Source: Ralstonia pickettii (GTDB lineage: Bacteria; Pseudomonadota; Gammaproteobacteria; Burkholderiales; Burkholderiaceae). Taken from it: DNA of 64,000 nucleotides. The first letter of the stretch is position 1. Each line of letters starts with the position of its first letter. Below are positions 53,967 to 63,727 of this stretch, in pieces. The translations under genes and the position numbers were made by a program. The notes under the pieces were generated by a model. That model was not told the DNA's origin. It did not search any database and worked only from the letters and a program-made list of their open reading frames with translations. The stretch is taken from NCBI RefSeq assembly GCF_016466415.2, contig NZ_CP066771.1, positions 1,426,001 to 1,490,000 of the forward strand, read 5' to 3'.

Positions 53967-55556
53967 ATGACTGCCTCCCCCGCCGCCTTGCCTGACGATT
54001 CCCTTGCGAGCCCCTTCGACTGGCCTGGCCGCCCCGCAGCAGCCCCCGGTTTCTCGGCACTGGGCGAACGCTTTCTTACACGCCTGCCCCCGATGCCCAT
54101 GCCTGCGGGAGCGATTGGCGAACCGTATCTGGTCGGGTTCTCGCCAGACGCCGCAGCGTCGCTCGGCATCTCGCGCGCCGAACTCGACACCGCTGCGGGG
54201 CTGGCCGTATTCACCGGTAACGCCGTCGCCACCTGGAGCGACCCGCTCGCCACTGTCTATTCAGGCCACCAGTTCGGCGTGTGGGCAGGCCAGTTGGGCG
54301 ATGGCCGTGCGCTGCTGCTGGCGGAATTCCAGACCGCCGACGGCCCCTACGAAGTCCAGCTCAAAGGTGCCGGCCGTACGCCGTATTCGCGCATGGGCGA
54401 CGGGCGCGCCGTGCTGCGATCGTCCATTCGGGAATTCCTCTGCTCGGAAGCCATGGCAGGCCTCGGCATTCCGACCACGCGCGCCCTGTGCGTGACCGGC
54501 GCTGACGCCCCCGTGCGCCGCGAAGAGATCGAAACCGCCGCTGTTGTTACGCGCCTCGCAACGTCCTTCGTGCGCTTCGGTCATTTCGAACACTTCGCGG
54601 CCAGCGAACAGCTGCCCCAGCTTCGCGCACTCGCCGATTACGTCATCGACCGCTTCTACCCCGCCAGCCGCAGCGAGCCGCAACCGTATCTCGCCCTGCT
54701 GCGCGAAATTGCCCGCCGCACCGCTGAACTGATGGCCGACTGGCAGGCCGTTGGCTTCTGCCACGGCGTGATGAACACGGACAACATGTCGATCCTCGGC
54801 CTCACGCTTGATTACGGCCCGTTCGGCTTCCTGGACGGCTTTGACGCCAACCACATCTGCAACCACTCTGACAGCGGCGGCCGTTACGCCTACGCCCAGC
54901 AGCCGCAGATCGGCTACTGGAACCTGTTCTGCCTCGCGCAGGCGTTGCTGCCGCTGTTTGGCGAAGATCCCCACGTTTTCGTCGATTTGAGCGACGAAGC
55001 GCAGGCTCAACCCGCCATCGATGCCGCGCAAAACGTATTGCTGACCTACCGCGACGTCTACGGCGCGGCGTTCTACGCACGTTATCGCGCCAAGCTTGGC
55101 CTCTCGACCGCACAGGACGCAGACGAGGCGCTCTTCGGCGACTTGTTCAAGCTGCTGCACAATCAGCGCGCCGACTACACATTGTTCTTCCGCCACCTCG
55201 CCGAGGTGCGCCGCGATGACACGCCCGCCGCGGCAGAAGCGCGCACCGTCCGCGATTTCTTCTTCGACCGCGCCGCCGCAGACGTATGGCTTGCCGCTTA
55301 TCGGCAGCGCTTGCAGGCCGAACCGCAATCCGACGACGAGCGCGCGGCCGCCATGTACCGCGTCAACCCGAAATACGTACTGCGCAACCACTTAGCTGAA
55401 ATCGCCATCCGCCGCGCCAAGGAAAAGGATTTCTCCGAAGTCGAAAACCTGCGCGCCGTGCTGGCCCGCCCGTTTGACGACCACCCCGGCTTCGAGCACT
55501 ACGCGCAGCCCGCGCCGGACTGGGCATCGTCATTGGAAGTGAGCTGCTCGTCGTGA
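53967..55556 (+). CDS. selO: Protein adenylyltransferase SelO (YdiU)
   Basis: A 529-residue pseudokinase that transfers AMP to proteins and takes part in redox responses. Family strings include [18 protein letters not shown] near residue 100, [20 protein letters not shown] near 133, and [15 protein letters not shown] near 265. The chain ends CSS, where Cys replaces the selenocysteine of the eukaryotic orthologue. I chose the ATG at 53967 for family length; the frame is open to 53769 but the extra residues look like leader. MsrB follows, consistent with a redox role. Confidence 0.9.
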   Translation: MTASPAALPDDSLASPFDWPGRPAAAPGFSALGERFLTRLPPMPMPAGAIGEPYLVGFSPDAAASLGISRAELDTAAGLAVFTGNAVATWSDPLATVYSGHQFGVWAGQLGDGRALLLAEFQTADGPYEVQLKGAGRTPYSRMGDGRAVLRSSIREFLCSEAMAGLGIPTTRALCVTGADAPVRREEIETAAVVTRLATSFVRFGHFEHFAASEQLPQLRALADYVIDRFYPASRSEPQPYLALLREIARRTAELMADWQAVGFCHGVMNTDNMSILGLTLDYGPFGFLDGFDANHICNHSDSGGRYAYAQQPQIGYWNLFCLAQALLPLFGEDPHVFVDLSDEAQAQPAIDAAQNVLLTYRDVYGAAFYARYRAKLGLSTAQDADEALFGDLFKLLHNQRADYTLFFRHLAEVRRDDTPAAAEARTVRDFFFDRAAADVWLAAYRQRLQAEPQSDDERAAAMYRVNPKYVLRNHLAEIAIRRAKEKDFSEVENLRAVLARPFDDHPGFEHYAQPAPDWASSLEVSCSS

Positions 55557-55684
55557 TGCGCCGGAACTGACACCGTGCTCTAATCCGCGCCTGTCAGGAT
55601 TGCCGCTGCCGCACGACAAAACAACGTCAGCCGCTCGATCGCTCCATCCCGCGGTTGCCGAATCCAACAAGGAGTCTCATCACC

Positions 55685-56071
55685 ATGACCGTCAAGAAAT
55701 CCGACGCCGAATGGCGCGACCAACTCTCCGACATCGAATACCGCGTCACCCGCGAAGCGGCCACCGAACGCCCCTTCACCGGCAAGTACTGGGACCACTG
55801 GGAGCGCGGCGTCTATAACTGCGTCTGCTGCGGCACGCCGCTGTTTGAATCGTCGACCAAGTTCGATGCGGGCTGCGGCTGGCCGAGCTATTTCCAGCCC
55901 ATCAACGGCGAGGTGATCGACGAGAAGACCGACCGCTCACACGGCATGCTGCGCATCGAAGTGCAGTGCAAGAATTGTGGCGCGCACCTCGGCCACGTGT
56001 TCGAGGATGGCCCCGCGCCCACTGGGCTGCGGTATTGCATCAACTCGGCTGCGCTAAACTTCGGCGATTGA
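55685..56071 (+). CDS. msrB: Peptide-methionine (R)-S-oxide reductase
   Basis: A 128-residue enzyme repairing methionine-R-sulfoxide. The zinc site is formed by Cys46/Cys49 (NCVCC) and Cys95/Cys98 (CKNC). Catalytic Cys118 lies in RYCINSAAL near the C-terminus, and the recycling Cys is probably Cys64 in [15 protein letters not shown] precedes the ATG at 55685. It is 128 bases downstream of selO. Confidence 0.93.
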   Translation: MTVKKSDAEWRDQLSDIEYRVTREAATERPFTGKYWDHWERGVYNCVCCGTPLFESSTKFDAGCGWPSYFQPINGEVIDEKTDRSHGMLRIEVQCKNCGAHLGHVFEDGPAPTGLRYCINSAALNFGD

Positions 56072-56119
56072 TCTTTCCCTAATCATCGTCCGTATAGGCC
56101 CGCACAAGCGCGTTCCCGC

Positions 56120-56701
56120 ATGAAATTCCTGTTCGATCTGTTCCCGGTCATCCTGTTCTTTGCTGCCTTCAAGGTGGCCGGTATTTATGTGGCGACCACC
56201 GTCGCGATGGTCGCCACCGTGCTGCAGATCGCCTGGGTGTGGTTCAAGCACCGCAAGGTCGACGCCATGCAGTGGCTGTCGCTGCTCATCATCGGGGTGT
56301 TTGGCGGCGCAACGCTGATCTTCCACAACGAAACCTTCATCAAGTGGAAGCCGACGGTGCTCTATTGGCTGTTTGGCGTTGTGCTGTTGGGCAGCGTGGT
56401 GGTCGTTCGCAAGAACCTCATCCGCGCCATGATGGAGCAGCAGGTATCGCTGCCCGAAACGATGTGGGGCCGCCTGAACCTGGTGTGGGCGCTGTTCTTC
56501 CTGGTCATGGGCTGCCTGAACCTTTACGTGGCCTACAACTTCGACACCGACGTGTGGGTCAACTTCAAGCTGTTCGGCTCGATGGGCCTGATGGTGGTAT
56601 TCATCCTTGCGCAGAGTGTCTGGCTGGCGCGCCACATGCAGGAGCGCCCGGCCAACGCGGCCAACGCGGCCAACGACGCCAACATTGGAGACGACCGGTG
56701 A
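56120..56701 (+). CDS. yciB: Inner membrane septation protein A (YciB)
   Basis: A 193-residue protein with five or so transmembrane segments. The family string [20 protein letters not shown] is near residue 75, and [14 protein letters not shown] marks the start. It influences cell-envelope synthesis and division through contacts with elongation and division proteins. Its TGA overlaps the following bolA ATG (TGATG), so the two are translationally coupled. The C-terminal Asn/Ala repeat is odd but short. Confidence 0.9.
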   Translation: MKFLFDLFPVILFFAAFKVAGIYVATTVAMVATVLQIAWVWFKHRKVDAMQWLSLLIIGVFGGATLIFHNETFIKWKPTVLYWLFGVVLLGSVVVVRKNLIRAMMEQQVSLPETMWGRLNLVWALFFLVMGCLNLYVAYNFDTDVWVNFKLFGSMGLMVVFILAQSVWLARHMQERPANAANAANDANIGDDR

Positions 56702-56973
56702 TGGCTGCAGATCCGCGAGAAATCGAACGCCTTCTGCGCGAGGCCTTCCAGCCCGTCCAACTGGTCGTTGAAGACGACAGCGCCAAGCACGCCGGACACG
56801 CCGGCGCAGCCTCCGGCGGCGGGCATTACAACGTCGAAATCGTCAGCGCGGCCTTTGCCGGCAAGAACCGTTTGGCCCGTCATCGCATGGTGTATGATGC
56901 GCTGCACACGCTGTGGCCGGCGGCGATCCATGCGCTGGCGATCCGCGCGGTCACTCCCGAAGAAAACACGTAA
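56701..56973 (+). CDS. BolA-family protein
   Basis: A 90-residue BolA/IbaG-like protein: IERLLREAFQPVQLVVEDDS, a Gly/Ala/His-rich loop (HAGHAG), then FAGKNRLARHRMVYDAL with the invariant His that ligates [2Fe-2S] with monothiol glutaredoxins. It acts in iron-sulfur trafficking or as a regulator. It shares its start with the stop of yciB and is followed 42 bases later by a PPIase gene, the common order in Burkholderiaceae. Confidence 0.9.
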   Translation: MAADPREIERLLREAFQPVQLVVEDDSAKHAGHAGAASGGGHYNVEIVSAAFAGKNRLARHRMVYDALHTLWPAAIHALAIRAVTPEENT

Positions 56974-57015
56974 GCGCATTCCACGCTCACTCGTCCTTCC
57001 CTCGAACGCAATCCC

Positions 57016-57813
57016 ATGAAGATTTCCAGCCTCACTGCCAGCCTGCTGGCTGCTGCCCTTGCTGCGACCGTTGCTCCCGCCATGGCGCAAAATGCTGCGG
57101 TGGTCAACGGCAAAGCCATCCCGAGCGCCAAGGTGGACGCGCTGATCAAGAAGTCGGGCCAGCCCGAATCGCCCGAACTGCGCGCCAGGGCCCGCGACAT
57201 GCTGGTCGACCGTGAACTGATCGAGCAGGACGCGGCCAAACGCGGTCTGCTGGAGCGTGACGACATTCAGGAACAACTCGCTGCTGCGCGCCTGAATGTG
57301 CTCGTGGCCGCCGAGTTCGAAGACTACGTCAAGAACAGCCCTGCCACCGAAGACGAACTGCACAAGCAGTACGACAAGATCAAGGCGCAGTTCGGCAACG
57401 GCAAGGAATACCACGCCCACCACATCCTGGTGGACAAGGAAGGCGACGCGAAGGCCATCATCGCCAAGCTCAAGGCCGGCGCCAAGTTTGAAGACATCGC
57501 CAAGGCGCAATCGAAGGACAAGGGATCGGGCGCCAACGGCGGCGATCTGGACTGGGCGAACCCGGGCACCTACGTGCCGGAATTCTCGGCCGCTCTCACC
57601 GGCCTGAAGAAGGGGCAGATCACCCAGACGCCGGTCAAGACGCAATTCGGCTGGCACGTGATCCGTCTGGACGACACGCGCGACGCCAAGATCCCGTCGT
57701 ACGAAGACGTCAAGCCGCAGTTGCTCGAGATGATGATGGGCGACCAGAACTGGCAACGCAGCAAGTTCCAGGCGATGCTGAAAGACCTGCGCGAAAAAGC
57801 GAAGATCCAGTAA
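57016..57813 (+). CDS. Periplasmic parvulin-type peptidyl-prolyl isomerase
   Basis: A 265-residue chaperone-isomerase. The signal peptide is residues 1-~24 (AATVAPAMAQN). An N-terminal SurA/PrsA-like helical region precedes the rotamase domain at about residues 130-225 (YHAHHILV, AKFEDIAKAQS, GDLDWANPG, FGWHVIRL). It catalyses prolyl isomerisation during folding of exported proteins. An intrinsic terminator follows, ending the yciB-bolA-ppiC unit. Confidence 0.9.
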   Translation: MKISSLTASLLAAALAATVAPAMAQNAAVVNGKAIPSAKVDALIKKSGQPESPELRARARDMLVDRELIEQDAAKRGLLERDDIQEQLAAARLNVLVAAEFEDYVKNSPATEDELHKQYDKIKAQFGNGKEYHAHHILVDKEGDAKAIIAKLKAGAKFEDIAKAQSKDKGSGANGGDLDWANPGTYVPEFSAALTGLKKGQITQTPVKTQFGWHVIRLDDTRDAKIPSYEDVKPQLLEMMMGDQNWQRSKFQAMLKDLREKAKIQ

Positions 57814-57837
57814 GCAGAGCAGCCCGTTGGGGCAGTG

Positions 57838-57863
57838 AAAAAAGGGGCCGCGTGCCCCTTTTT
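57838..57863. terminator. Rho-independent terminator after the PPIase gene
   Basis: AAAAAAGGGGC and GCCCCTTTTT pair across a short GC-rich loop, 25 bases after the stop codon. The A-run on one side and T-run on the other make it bidirectional in form. Confidence 0.85.
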
Positions 57864-58104
57864 GATTTGATGGCGGCGTTGCATCGCACGCAACCGGAAT
57901 CCCCTCCCTGCCCCAGGTTTTCTTTTGAAGTGTTTGCTGAAAAGCATTGCGATTTGGCCGATAATGTGCGCCCACGCGCGCCGGCATTGCACTGCTTCGG
58001 TGCGCTCAAGAATCAAGACAGTCTTACAAAACCAACCACGCCGGCACGGGCATATCCCGCCCGCCGCCAGAGCGAAACCACCCAAAAGGAAACAGGAGAT
58101 CCTT

Positions 58105-59085
58105 ATGTCCACGTTCAAGCACGCCTTCCGCATTGCCGCGCTCGCAGCCATTCCGATGGCGCTGCTGCACACCGCACCGGCACTGGCCCAGGCCACCAAG
58201 TCGGTCGAAGTGCTGGCCATCGTTGAGCACCCCGCGCTCGACGCCATCCGCGATGGCGCCAAGGAACAACTCAAGGCCGAAGGCTTCGACGCAGGCAAGA
58301 ACCTGAAGTGGGAATATCAGAGCGCGCAAGGCAGCACGGCCACCGCCGCGCAGATCGCCCGCAAGTTCATCGGCGACAAGCCGGACGCCATCGTCGCCAT
58401 CGCTACCCCGTCGGCGCAGGCCGTTGTGGCTGCCACCAAGTCGATCCCCGTCGTGTATTCGGGCGTGACCGATCCGGTTGCCGCACAACTGGTCAAGAGC
58501 TGGGCGCCGACCGGCACCAACGTGACCGGCGTGTCCGACAAGCTGCCGCTGGACAAGCAGATCGCGCTGATCAAGCGTGTGGTGCCGAATGCCAAGCGTG
58601 TCGGCATGGTCTACAACCCGGGCGAAGCAAACTCGGTCGTGGTCGTCACCGAGCTGAAGAAGCTGCTGTCGGCGCAAGGCATGACGCTCGTCGAGTCGGC
58701 AGCTCCGCGTACCGTGGATATCGCGCCGGCCGCCAAGAACCTGATCGGCAAGGTCGACGTGATCTACACGAACACCGACAACAACGTGGTGTCGGCGTAC
58801 GAATCGCTGGTGAAGGTGGCCAACGAAGCGAAGATCCCTCTGGTGGCCGGCGATACCGACAGCGTCAAGCGTGGCGCCATCGCTGCACTGGGCATCAACT
58901 ACTACAAGCTGGGCCAGCAGACCGGCAAGGTCGTCGCCCGCATCCTGAAGGGTGAGAAGCCGGGCGCGATTGCGTCGGCCGGCAGCTCCGACCTGGAGCT
59001 GTTCGTGAACGAAGGCGCAGCCAAGAAGCAAGGCGCCACCCTGTCGGCGGACCTGCTGAAGGACGCCAAGGAAGTCATCAAGTAA
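58105..59085 (+). CDS. ABC transporter substrate-binding protein, TrpX-like
   Basis: A 326-residue periplasmic binding protein of the ABC_sub_bind (PF04392-like) family. The signal peptide ends near residue 28 (PALAQA); the mature domain starts VEVLAIVEHPALDAIRDG, characteristic of the family, with PSAQAVVAATKSIPVVYSGVTDP near 100. Relatives in streptococci (TrpX) bind aromatic amino acids. AGGAGA precedes the ATG. It is followed by a strong hairpin, then its permease and ATPase genes. Confidence 0.87.
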   Translation: MSTFKHAFRIAALAAIPMALLHTAPALAQATKSVEVLAIVEHPALDAIRDGAKEQLKAEGFDAGKNLKWEYQSAQGSTATAAQIARKFIGDKPDAIVAIATPSAQAVVAATKSIPVVYSGVTDPVAAQLVKSWAPTGTNVTGVSDKLPLDKQIALIKRVVPNAKRVGMVYNPGEANSVVVVTELKKLLSAQGMTLVESAAPRTVDIAPAAKNLIGKVDVIYTNTDNNVVSAYESLVKVANEAKIPLVAGDTDSVKRGAIAALGINYYKLGQQTGKVVARILKGEKPGAIASAGSSDLELFVNEGAAKKQGATLSADLLKDAKEVIK

Positions 59086-59094
59086 CTCGCAAGG

Positions 59095-59132
59095 CGCCGG
59101 GCCGGCCTCCGCCCGACGGAGCCGGCCCGGCG
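59095..59132 (+). repeat. Strong intra-operon hairpin between binding-protein and permease genes
   Basis: CGCCGGGCCGGC (59095-59106) and its exact complement (59121-59132) form a 12-base stem, extended inward by CTCCG/CGGAG with one bulge. It begins 10 bases after the stop codon of the binding-protein gene and has no T-run. Such a structure can protect the upstream mRNA from 3' decay, so that binding protein outnumbers membrane subunits. Confidence 0.6.
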
Positions 59133-59260
59133 CGGGTCTGCCTGCCCGAGCCCCAACGCGGCTATCCGCCGCATCATGGCCGGGCGCTTACGCTCCTACC
59201 CGAAAGCGTCCCCGTTCATTGCACACCGGCCGGTGCCCAATCGCCGCGCCCTATTCCGTC

Positions 59261-60169
59261 ATGTCACTGTTTTCATTGCTCGGCGCCCTGGAGATCGGTT
59301 TGATCTTCAGCCTCGTGGCGCTCGGGGTGCTGATCTCCTTCCGCATCCTCAACTTCCCTGACCTCACAGTCGACGGCAGCTTCCCGATGGGCGGCGCCGT
59401 GGCGGCCACGCTCATCGCCAGCGGACACGATCCGTTCATGTCGACGCTGGGCGGCACGCTGGCCGGTGCCGTTGCCGGCTTCATCACGGGCTGGCTCAAT
59501 GTGCGCCTGAAAATCATGGATCTGCTCGCCAGCATCCTGATGATGATCGCGCTGTACTCGGTCAACCTGCGCATCATGGGCAAGCCAAACGTGCCGCTCA
59601 TCTCCGAGCCGACGATCTTCTCGCTGCTACAGCCGGAGTGGATGCCCGACTACGTGTTCCGCCCGGTGCTGCTGGGTGTGGTCGTGGTGGTCGTCAAGCT
59701 GCTGGTGGACTGGTTCTTCTCGACGCAGATCGGCCTGTCGCTGCGTGCCACGGGTGCCAACCCGCGCATGGCGCGCGCACAGGGTGTCGCCACGGGCGCG
59801 GCCACGCTGGCTGGCATGGCGCTGTCCAACGCCCTGGTGGCGCTCGCTGGTGCGCTGTACGCGCAAACGCAGGGCGGCGCCGACGTGTCGATGGGCATTG
59901 GCACCATCGTCATCGGCTTGGCCGCCGTCATCATCGGCGAGACCGTGCTCCCCGCACGCCGCCTGGTGCTGACCACGCTGGCCGCGGTGGTGGGCGCGAT
60001 CCTGTATCGTTTCTTCATCGCCCTGGCGCTCAATAGCGATTTCATCGGCCTGCAGGCGCAGGATCTGAACATGGTGACCGCCGCGCTGGTGGTGATCGCG
60101 CTCGTGCTTCCTGGTGTGCGCCGCAAGGTGTTCGGCAAGTTAGCCAAGACCACTACCAAGGGGAACTGA
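59261..60169 (+). CDS. ABC transporter permease, TrpY-like
   Basis: A 302-residue inner-membrane permease (PF02653-like BPD_transp_2 fold, eight or so helices). The string DLTVDGSFPMGGAVAATL near residue 43 is diagnostic of this three-component family, and RATGANPRMARAQGV near 165 resembles the cytoplasmic ATPase-docking loop. It lacks a good ribosome site; the ATG at 59261 is chosen by family length. It ends one base before the start of the ATPase gene. Confidence 0.87.
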   Translation: MSLFSLLGALEIGLIFSLVALGVLISFRILNFPDLTVDGSFPMGGAVAATLIASGHDPFMSTLGGTLAGAVAGFITGWLNVRLKIMDLLASILMMIALYSVNLRIMGKPNVPLISEPTIFSLLQPEWMPDYVFRPVLLGVVVVVVKLLVDWFFSTQIGLSLRATGANPRMARAQGVATGAATLAGMALSNALVALAGALYAQTQGGADVSMGIGTIVIGLAAVIIGETVLPARRLVLTTLAAVVGAILYRFFIALALNSDFIGLQAQDLNMVTAALVVIALVLPGVRRKVFGKLAKTTTKGN

Positions 60170-60170
60170 C

Positions 60171-60965
60171 ATGCTGAGCGCACAAGGACTCACCCTCACC
60201 TTCAACCCGGGCACGCCGATTGAGACGCGCGCGCTGCGCGGCCTGTCGCTGGACATTCCGGCGGGCCAGTTCGTGGCCGTGATCGGCTCGAACGGCGCCG
60301 GCAAGTCGACGTTCCTGAACTCCATCAGCGGCGACCAGCTGGTCGACTCCGGCAGCATCACCATCGACGGTGTAGACGTCACGCGCAAGACCGCGTGGCA
60401 ACGCGCTGACAAGGTTGCCCGAGTGTTCCAGGACCCGATGGCCGGCACCTGCGAAAACCTGACCATCGAAGAGAACATGTCGCTGGCCATGTGCCGCGGG
60501 CAGCGTCGTGGTTTCTCGTTCGCCACCAACCGCAAGTGGCGCGAGATCTTCCGCGAGCAACTGCGCCGGCTGGACCTCGGCCTGGAAAATCGCCTGACCG
60601 ATCGCATCGGTCTGCTTTCGGGCGGCCAACGCCAGGCCGTGAGCCTGCTGATGGCCTCGCTGCAGCCGTCGCGTATTCTGCTGCTCGATGAGCACACCGC
60701 CGCGCTCGACCCGAAAACGGCCGCCTTCGTGCTTGAGCTGACTGCCAAGATCGTGTCTGAGAGCAAGCTGACGACAATGATGGTGACGCACTCCATGCGC
60801 CAGGCGCTCGACTACGGCGATCGCACGGTGATGCTGCACCAGGGCAACGTGATCCTTGACGTGCAAGGCGAGGAGCGCCGTGGCCTGGACGTGCCGCACC
60901 TGCTGCAGAAATTCGAGGAAACGCGCGGTGCCAAGGTGGACGACGACGCGCTGTTGCTGGGCTGA
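60171..60965 (+). CDS. ABC transporter ATPase, TrpZ-like
   Basis: A 264-residue ATP-binding subunit: Walker A IGSNGAGKSTF near residue 42, signature LLSGGQRQAVSLL near 150, Walker B LLLDEHTAALD (Asp-Glu-His rather than Asp-Glu-Pro, as in related transporters of this family) and switch His in MVTHSMRQ. It completes the transporter with the two preceding genes and is closed by a terminator. Confidence 0.9.
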   Translation: MLSAQGLTLTFNPGTPIETRALRGLSLDIPAGQFVAVIGSNGAGKSTFLNSISGDQLVDSGSITIDGVDVTRKTAWQRADKVARVFQDPMAGTCENLTIEENMSLAMCRGQRRGFSFATNRKWREIFREQLRRLDLGLENRLTDRIGLLSGGQRQAVSLLMASLQPSRILLLDEHTAALDPKTAAFVLELTAKIVSESKLTTMMVTHSMRQALDYGDRTVMLHQGNVILDVQGEERRGLDVPHLLQKFEETRGAKVDDDALLLG

Positions 60966-60994
60966 ACCAACCGCTGCTTTTCAACGCGCCAGAG

Positions 60995-61026
60995 AAACGG
61001 GCACCTTCGGGTGCCCGTTTTCTTTT
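60995..61026 (+). terminator. Rho-independent terminator of the ABC transporter operon
   Basis: AAACGGGCACC and GGTGCCCGTTT form an 11-base stem closed by the stable tetraloop TTCG, followed by TCTTTT. It lies 30 bases past the ATPase stop. Confidence 0.9.
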
Positions 61027-61150
61027 GGGGCAAGCGCATCAATGTCGCATTCGACGTTCGATTTACTATCACTTGTTCTGAATTCTGATTTTGAAAATTA
61101 GAAACGGTTTTCAGAACCGTCTCATGTATTTGCAGCATCGCTTTTGGCAG

Positions 61151-61201
61151 CCTTTGGCAGGTTTGCACGTATTTCATTTTGTCGATTACCTGCCAAAGGA
61201 G
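61151..61201 (+). promoter_or_regulatory. Stem-loop that would sequester the vgrG Shine-Dalgarno
   Basis: CCTTTGGCAGGT (61151-61162) is perfectly complementary to ACCTGCCAAAGG (61188-61199), with a 25-base loop. The second arm includes most of the AAGGAG ribosome site (61196-61201), 7 bases before the vgrG ATG at 61209. A second copy of TTTGGCAG just upstream (61143-61150) could pair with the same segment, giving two alternative folds. The wider leader (61020-61140) is AT-rich and contains ACGGTT/AACCGT (61104, 61115), which may hold the promoter. Confidence 0.6.
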
Positions 61202-61208
61202 CCCCTTC

Positions 61209-63689
61209 ATGGACGGCCTAGATCATTTGCCGCTTTCTGGCCGGACCATTTCCGTTTCAGGCGCGGCATTGCCCATGCTTCTTGGGCAACCCACCTTGGT
61301 GTTTTCAAGTCTGTCCGGCACGGACAATCTCAACGAACTGTTCGAATACGATCTGGAACTGCGCACGCCGGATGAACGTAACGCAATCTATGGCCCCGCA
61401 GCCGACCTTGACAAAAAGACCCTGGAGGGCACCGAAGTTACGATCCGGATTGAACTGGATGGCTCGGGCATCGGGTTGCAAAGCGGCACGGGTGCAGGCA
61501 CACGCGAGATCACCGGGATCGTCACGCGGGTGCGCGGCCCCTATCTGGTAGGCCGACATATCGCCTATCGCCTCACACTGCGGCCCTGGTTATGGCTTGC
61601 AACGCTGCGCTCAGACTACAAGATCTACCAGGAAATGAACGTTGTTCAGATTCTGGATGCGTTGCTGGGAAATTACATCTACCCGGTAGAAAAACGCCTG
61701 GATGTGCGGAGGTACCCGAAAAGGGTCTTTCAGCAACAGTATGGCGAGACGGACTTCGCCTACTTCCAGCGCCTCACTCAAGAGTGGGGAATTTCCTGGT
61801 TCATGGCCCATTCCGGCGGGCGGCAACGCCTTGTGCTAACCGATAGCAATAGCGCATTCGGGCCCTGCTCAAGCGCCGCATATCACACGATCCGCTGGCA
61901 GGCCACACGCCACCGCATCGACGAAGAACATGCCCATGAATTCGAACTCATTGACCAGCTTGTCTCGGGCGAGTGGCGTACATCGGACTACGACTTTGGC
62001 AAGCCTCGTGCCGACCTGAGCATTCGGGACCTCGACCCGCGCGAGACTGCGCACTCAACGCACAGTCTCTACGAATACCCCGGCGACCACAGCCAGCCGG
62101 CAACCGGCAGCGACCCATGGGACGAAGGCCGATTCATCGCTCGCATTCGGATGGAGGAAATCCGGCAGCATGGATTGCGCGGCAAAGGCAATGGTAACTT
62201 GCGCGCAATGGTGCCGGGCTGCACCTTCCACCTCGTTGGTTTTCTTGAACAGGAAGCCAACCGTGAATACCTCATCTTCGGCACCAAGCTTCGCATTGAA
62301 GACATCGGCGAAACCACGGGAACCGGCCAGCAATGGCGTTGCGAAGTGGAATTCGAGGTACAGCCAACCAACGAAATATTCCGGCCCGCACGCACGCAGC
62401 ACAAGCCACGTATGTCTGGCCCGATCCAAGCGCGTGTCGTCGGCCCGGCAGGACACCCGATACATACCGATCAGTACGGGCGCATCAAGGTGCAGATGCC
62501 GTACGACCTGTACGGCAACAACGACGAGCACAGCTCATGCTGGGTACGCGTTGCCAATGCGTGGGCGGGCAATCGCTTTGGCGCCATGCACCTGCCGCGG
62601 GTCGGGCAAGAGGTCTTGGTAATTGGCATTCATGGCGACCCGGACTGCCTCGTCGCCACCGAGCGCGTCTACAACAAGATGAACCTGCCGCCGTGGGTCC
62701 TGCCTCAAATGCAAGCGCTCTCGGGTTTTGCGAGCCAGGAATTGCCCGATGGAGAAGGCCACGGTGGTGTCCGCCAAAACAGGATTCTGGCGGATGACAC
62801 ACCGGGGCAACCCCAGGCTCAAATCGGCTCGGACTTTCAATCATCGGAATTGGCCCTCGGTCATATCGTTGCGATTCCTGACTGGCAGGGGCGCAGGCAT
62901 AAGCGCGGTGAGGGCTACGAGCTGCGCACCGATGCGTGGGGAGCCATGCGGGCATCCATGGGCATGCTTCTAACCACCTACAAGCGCAATCACGGCGACG
63001 ACTACGCGCTAAGCATGGGCGATATGGTGGACGCCTTGCAACAAGCGGAGTGTCAGACCGAACAACTGGCCGACGCCGCTCAGCAGGCCGATGCCCAAAA
63101 TGGTGAGCAAAAGGAAATCGCCAAGGCCATGGCTCGCCAGCACGCCGCGCTCAAGGGAGATGGACCGCTCAAGGAATTCACGGCCCCTCAGCTGGCGCTG
63201 ACGAGCCCCGTGGGCATCGCCACCTCAACACCGGGCCTGACCCACCTGCAGAGTGGCACGCATCTCGCAATTACCACCGGAGACCATGTATCCGTCACAG
63301 CTGGCGGAGGATTCTTCGCCAGCGTGCGGCAGGCATGGCGTGTCTTTGTCTACGAGGCAGGAATGCGCTTTGTTGCTGCCGCCGGCAACATCAATGTGCA
63401 AGCCCTCAAGAATTCCATTCACCTGCTCGCCAAGCTCGAAATTACCGCCACCGCCGAGAAGATCACCATCAAGGCCAAGCAGGAGCTGCAACTCAACGGC
63501 GGAGGCAGCTATATCAAGTTGACCACCGGCGGTATCGAAAACGGCACCGAAGGTGCGTGGAAAGTCTACGCCGCCAGTAAGAACCTCACCGGCCCAAGCA
63601 GCATGCCCGTCGACCTCAAGCCCAAGCAGGTGTGCCTTGAATGCCTGCTAAAGGCCGCCATGCGCAATACCGCCGTGGTGCCCCGCTAA
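61209..63689 (+). CDS. vgrG: Type VI secretion tip protein VgrG (TssI)
   Basis: An 826-residue trimeric spike protein at the tip of the type VI secretion tube. The gp27-like N-terminal region is residues ~20-400 (SLSGTDNLNELFEYDLEL; QQQYGETDFAYFQRLTQEWG), the gp5-like OB domain ~430-505 (HTDQYGRIKVQMPYD; SSCWVRVANAWAG; HLPRVGQEVLVIG), and a C-terminal DUF2345-like beta region ~630-790. The last 20 residues (CLECLLKAA) are not an obvious effector domain. AAGGAG precedes the ATG at 61209. No other T6SS structural gene is visible, so this is probably an orphan vgrG island. Confidence 0.93.
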   Translation: MDGLDHLPLSGRTISVSGAALPMLLGQPTLVFSSLSGTDNLNELFEYDLELRTPDERNAIYGPAADLDKKTLEGTEVTIRIELDGSGIGLQSGTGAGTREITGIVTRVRGPYLVGRHIAYRLTLRPWLWLATLRSDYKIYQEMNVVQILDALLGNYIYPVEKRLDVRRYPKRVFQQQYGETDFAYFQRLTQEWGISWFMAHSGGRQRLVLTDSNSAFGPCSSAAYHTIRWQATRHRIDEEHAHEFELIDQLVSGEWRTSDYDFGKPRADLSIRDLDPRETAHSTHSLYEYPGDHSQPATGSDPWDEGRFIARIRMEEIRQHGLRGKGNGNLRAMVPGCTFHLVGFLEQEANREYLIFGTKLRIEDIGETTGTGQQWRCEVEFEVQPTNEIFRPARTQHKPRMSGPIQARVVGPAGHPIHTDQYGRIKVQMPYDLYGNNDEHSSCWVRVANAWAGNRFGAMHLPRVGQEVLVIGIHGDPDCLVATERVYNKMNLPPWVLPQMQALSGFASQELPDGEGHGGVRQNRILADDTPGQPQAQIGSDFQSSELALGHIVAIPDWQGRRHKRGEGYELRTDAWGAMRASMGMLLTTYKRNHGDDYALSMGDMVDALQQAECQTEQLADAAQQADAQNGEQKEIAKAMARQHAALKGDGPLKEFTAPQLALTSPVGIATSTPGLTHLQSGTHLAITTGDHVSVTAGGGFFASVRQAWRVFVYEAGMRFVAAAGNINVQALKNSIHLLAKLEITATAEKITIKAKQELQLNGGGSYIKLTTGGIENGTEGAWKVYAASKNLTGPSSMPVDLKPKQVCLECLLKAAMRNTAVVPR

Positions 63690-63727
63690 CCCCCTCCAAC
63701 TTTTCATCAACCATCATCGAACTGATT

